This document shows, in pieces, positions 5,715 to 7,155 of a stretch of 7,155 nt of DNA. The notes under the pieces are model-generated. The model saw nothing but the letters and a program-made list of their open reading frames with translations. It did not search any database and had not been told where the DNA came from. A program made the position numbers and the translations under genes. The DNA comes from Deinococcus sp. (GTDB lineage Bacteria; Deinococcota; Deinococci; Deinococcales; Deinococcaceae): assembly GCF_030523985.1 (NCBI RefSeq), contig NZ_JAUNHK010000117.1:1-7155 (forward strand), read 5' to 3'. Every line of letters starts with the position of its first letter. The stretch's first letter is position 1.

Positions 5715-6296
5715 TCAGTCGGCTTCGGCATTCAGGGCTGTGACGCCGCCCAGCACGAACGTGTTCAGGATGGGCAACAACTGCTCGGTGTCCAGCGTGG
5801 GGTCGGTGACGGCCCGCAAGGCCAGACTTTCGAGCAGGGTGGTCAGCATAAGAAGAAGCTGCGGATCACGGCTGATTCGCATTTCCGGCGACAGGGTCAG
5901 ACGCTGGCCCAGTTCGTCCAGAAAGGCGTGGCGGCGGTGCTGGAAGGTGGGCGCACCTCCGCTGTGCAGCAGCCGCAGGGTGTCGGATTCGGTCAGCAGG
6001 AACCGGAAAATGACCTCGACGATGTTCTGCTGTTCGGGACTGTCGGGCGTCAGGTCGCGCAGCAGCGGGTCGAGTTTCGCCAGCAGTCGGGTCAGCCGCT
6101 GCTCAAGCAGTTCGTGCAGGATCGCCTCGGTGGACGGAAAGTAGGTGTAGATGGTCGGTCGCGAGGTCTGAAGCTCGTGGGCGAGGTCGGCCATCGTCAC
6201 ACCCTCGAACCCCCGCTCTATGAACAGACGTGCCGCCAGGTCGAGAATCTGCTGACTTCGTTCCTGGGCGCTCAGCCGACGGGGCAGGGTGGTCAT
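5715..6296 (-). CDS. TetR-family transcriptional regulator
   Basis: The protein has 193 aa, normal for the family. The N-terminal DNA-binding domain spans about 11-57: RSQQILDLAARLFIERGFEGV, then the helix-turn-helix MADLAHELQTSRPTIYTYFPS (35-55) with the characteristic TIYTYF ending. The remaining helical, Leu-rich part (58-193) is the ligand/dimer domain, which is not conserved, so no ligand can be named. The gene is divergent from a YhgE/Pip-type membrane transporter with 128 nt between starts. That arrangement usually means the TetR protein represses the transporter and itself. The palindrome at 6326-6337 covering both -35 boxes fits this. No Shine-Dalgarno precedes the ATG; a TAGACT box lies 6 nt upstream, so the mRNA is probably leaderless. 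Pta lies downstream on the same strand, 161 nt away with its own candidate promoter, so a functional link to pta is not implied. Confidence 0.92.
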   Translation of the reverse strand: MTTLPRRLSAQERSQQILDLAARLFIERGFEGVTMADLAHELQTSRPTIYTYFPSTEAILHELLEQRLTRLLAKLDPLLRDLTPDSPEQQNIVEVIFRFLLTESDTLRLLHSGGAPTFQHRRHAFLDELGQRLTLSPEMRISRDPQLLLMLTTLLESLALRAVTDPTLDTEQLLPILNTFVLGGVTALNAEAD

Positions 6297-6302
6297 GAGG
6301 AC

Positions 6303-6331
6303 AGTCTACCACTACGATAACGGTGCGTCAC
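6303..6331 (-). promoter_or_regulatory. Promoter of tetR (leaderless type)
   Basis: The minus strand reads GTGACG (6331-6326, 4/6 to TTGACA), a 17-nt spacer, then TAGACT (6308-6303, 4/6 to TATAAT and a TANNNT match). Six nt separate it from the ATG at 6296, so the predicted transcript starts at or very near the start codon. The absence of any ribosome site fits this. Confidence 0.6.
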
Positions 6332-6343
6332 TTGACGGTACGT
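6320..6343. promoter_or_regulatory. Candidate TetR operator, palindrome spanning both divergent -35 boxes
   Basis: The core CGTCACTTGACG (6326-6337) is a perfect 5-2-5 inverted repeat. Three further paired bases lie on each side after a 3-nt gap (ACG at 6320-6322 and CGT at 6341-6343), giving 8 paired positions over 24 bp with one centre. The core consists exactly of the tetR -35 (minus strand) and the transporter -35 (plus strand) placed end to end. A bound repressor would block both promoters. Confidence 0.55.
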
Positions 6344-6361
6344 AGGGTGGCGCTCAATAAT
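6332..6361 (+). promoter_or_regulatory. Promoter of the YhgE/Pip-type transporter gene
   Basis: TTGACG (6332-6337, 5/6) is followed by an 18-nt spacer and AATAAT (6356-6361, 5/6). It is the best sigma-70-type promoter match in the window. It predicts a transcript starting near 6368 with a leader of about 57 nt carrying the AAGGAG site. Confidence 0.65.
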
Positions 6362-6413
6362 GGGCCGGACTCAGGGGGAGGCGTTTTCGGTCGCGCCACT
6401 TCTCTTGGCCTTC

Positions 6414-6419
6414 AAGGAG
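6414..6419 (+). promoter_or_regulatory. Ribosome binding site of the YhgE/Pip-type gene
   Basis: AAGGAG lies 5 nt before the ATG at 6425 and fixes this start for a gene whose frame runs off the right edge. The protein from this start opens just before the conserved family motif, as expected. Confidence 0.85.
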
Positions 6420-6424
6420 TTCCT

Positions 6425-7155
6425 ATGTCATTTCTCCGGTCGTTTGCCCGTGATTTCCGCACCCTGACCCCTCCCGAGCGCAGTCTGTGGCGGCACCCGA
6501 TGATGTGGCTTTCGGTGGCGGCCATCACGGCGGTGCCTGCCCTGTACGCCACGATTTACCTTGGCAGTTCGCTCGACCCCTACGGCAACCTCCGGCACCT
6601 GCCGGTGGGCCTCGTCAACCTCGACCAGGGCACCACCGAGCGCGGCAAGCACTACGACCTAGGCAAAGAGGCCCTTCAGAAGTTGCTGGACGACCCCAAA
6701 TTTAACTATGTGCGCTACCCCAACGAAGCCGAGGCGCAGGCGGCGGTGCGCCGGGGCGACGTGTACTTTTCGCTCACTTTTCCCGGCGACTTCAGCCGCA
6801 AGGCCATCGGCGGCGACAGTTCGCAGCACGGTCTGTTGCGGTTTTATGTCTCCGAGGGGGGCAGCTATTTCGCCAGCCGGGTGTCCTCCACCTTCGCCGA
6901 TACCCTGGCAGGCGAACTGAACCGCTCGCTGGGTGAAAACCGCTGGAAAGTGGTGCAGGAGTCGCTGGCCGACGTACAGCAGGGCTTTCACGACATTCGA
7001 GAGGCGACGGGCCAACTGCGCGACGGGGCCACCGACCTCCAGCAGGGCACCGCCAAGCTGCGTGACGGCGCAGGCGAACTCGCGAACGGGGCGGCCCGCG
7101 CCGCCGACGGCAGCCGCCAACTGGCGGGCGGGGCAGGCACGCTCTCCGGCGGGGT
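6425..7155 (+). CDS. YhgE/Pip-family membrane protein, ABC-2-like transporter (partial; 3' end off the right edge)
   Basis: 243 codons are visible with no stop. Residues 22-66 (WRHPMMW, then ITAVPALYATIYLGSSLDPYG, then LRHLPVGLVNLDQG) match the YhgE/Pip N-terminal signature: a first membrane helix at about 27-47 and a DPYG-x(4)-LPV-x-x-VN segment. Residues about 60-190 are a soluble, probably extracytoplasmic, domain. From residue 197 the protein enters Gly/Ala heptads (x-L-x-x-G-A-x), as in the central stalk of this family. The C-terminal membrane helices expected of ABC-2-type members would lie beyond the window. Family members include a phage-infection receptor and exporters; the substrate here is unknown. 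It is divergent from and probably repressed by the TetR gene. The complete family is usually several hundred residues long, so most of the gene is missing. Confidence 0.88.
   Translation, partial: MSFLRSFARDFRTLTPPERSLWRHPMMWLSVAAITAVPALYATIYLGSSLDPYGNLRHLPVGLVNLDQGTTERGKHYDLGKEALQKLLDDPKFNYVRYPNEAEAQAAVRRGDVYFSLTFPGDFSRKAIGGDSSQHGLLRFYVSEGGSYFASRVSSTFADTLAGELNRSLGENRWKVVQESLADVQQGFHDIREATGQLRDGATDLQQGTAKLRDGAGELANGAARAADGSRQLAGGAGTLSGG
7013..7155 (+). repeat. In-frame 21-nt degenerate repeat encoding Gly/Ala heptads
   Basis: Residues 197-243 of the YhgE/Pip-type protein read as nearly seven consecutive heptads of the form x-L-x-x-G-A-x, such as QLRDGAT, DLQQGTA, KLRDGAG and ELANGAA. The pattern continues to the window edge. 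At the DNA level the units are diverged, so it reflects protein structure (a regular helical stalk) rather than recent duplication. Confidence 0.75.

Noticed and set aside
5194..6144. 316-codon plus-strand frame over the 5' end of pta and most of tetR
   Set aside because: It is antisense to two recognised genes and crosses their intergenic gap; the product is Ser/Arg-rich without domain signals.
1..7155. Defence system, toxin-antitoxin, CRISPR, IS element or tRNA
   Set aside because: Both strands were read for repeats with spacers, transposase or nuclease motifs, paired small genes and tRNA-like folds. None was seen; all larger coding space is explained by the seven listed genes.

Overview
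The window looks like chromosomal DNA from a Deinococcus-type bacterium. The sequence is GC-rich with strongly GC-biased third codon positions. The metallo-hydrolase is a UPF0173 protein of the kind I recall being named in Deinococcus radiodurans. The two regulator genes have TANNNT boxes only 6 to 8 nt before their start codons, which is the leaderless pattern described for Deinococcus. The genus is an inference from sequence recognition and the species is not determined. I see no mobile element, CRISPR array, tRNA or rRNA.

Layout. Positions 1-1744 (minus strand) hold a two-gene cyclic-di-AMP unit: the membrane diadenylate cyclase gene cdaA/dacA (947-1744, TTG start), then its partner cdaR (YbbR-domain protein, 1-950, GTG start, cut by the left edge). 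The two overlap by 4 bp (GTGA). Divergent from them is a UPF0173 beta-lactamase-fold hydrolase (1911-2597, +). It converges on a TrmB-family regulator (2673-3344, -), with a 22-bp-stem hairpin between the two genes. Upstream of trmB-like, on the same strand, is a full-length long-form phosphate acetyltransferase, pta (3436-5553, -), preceded by a TetR-family regulator (5715-6296, -). Divergent from tetR is the 5' part of a YhgE/Pip-type membrane transporter gene (6425 to the right edge, +).

How the parts work together. CdaA makes c-di-AMP and CdaR modulates it from outside the membrane; in other bacteria this pair controls potassium and osmotic balance and wall homeostasis. Pta links acetyl-CoA and acetyl phosphate, and the TrmB-like regulator just downstream of it may respond to a carbon source (inference). 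TetR and the YhgE/Pip gene form a classic divergent regulator/transporter pair. Their two -35 hexamers lie back to back inside one palindrome, a likely shared operator.

The gene content is mostly recognisable core or near-core metabolism, and I did not find a convincing undescribed system. The points most worth checking are the DGG variant of the DGA motif in the diadenylate cyclase, the tetR/yhgE operator-promoter overlap, the leaderless signatures of both regulators, and the long hairpin between the convergent genes.
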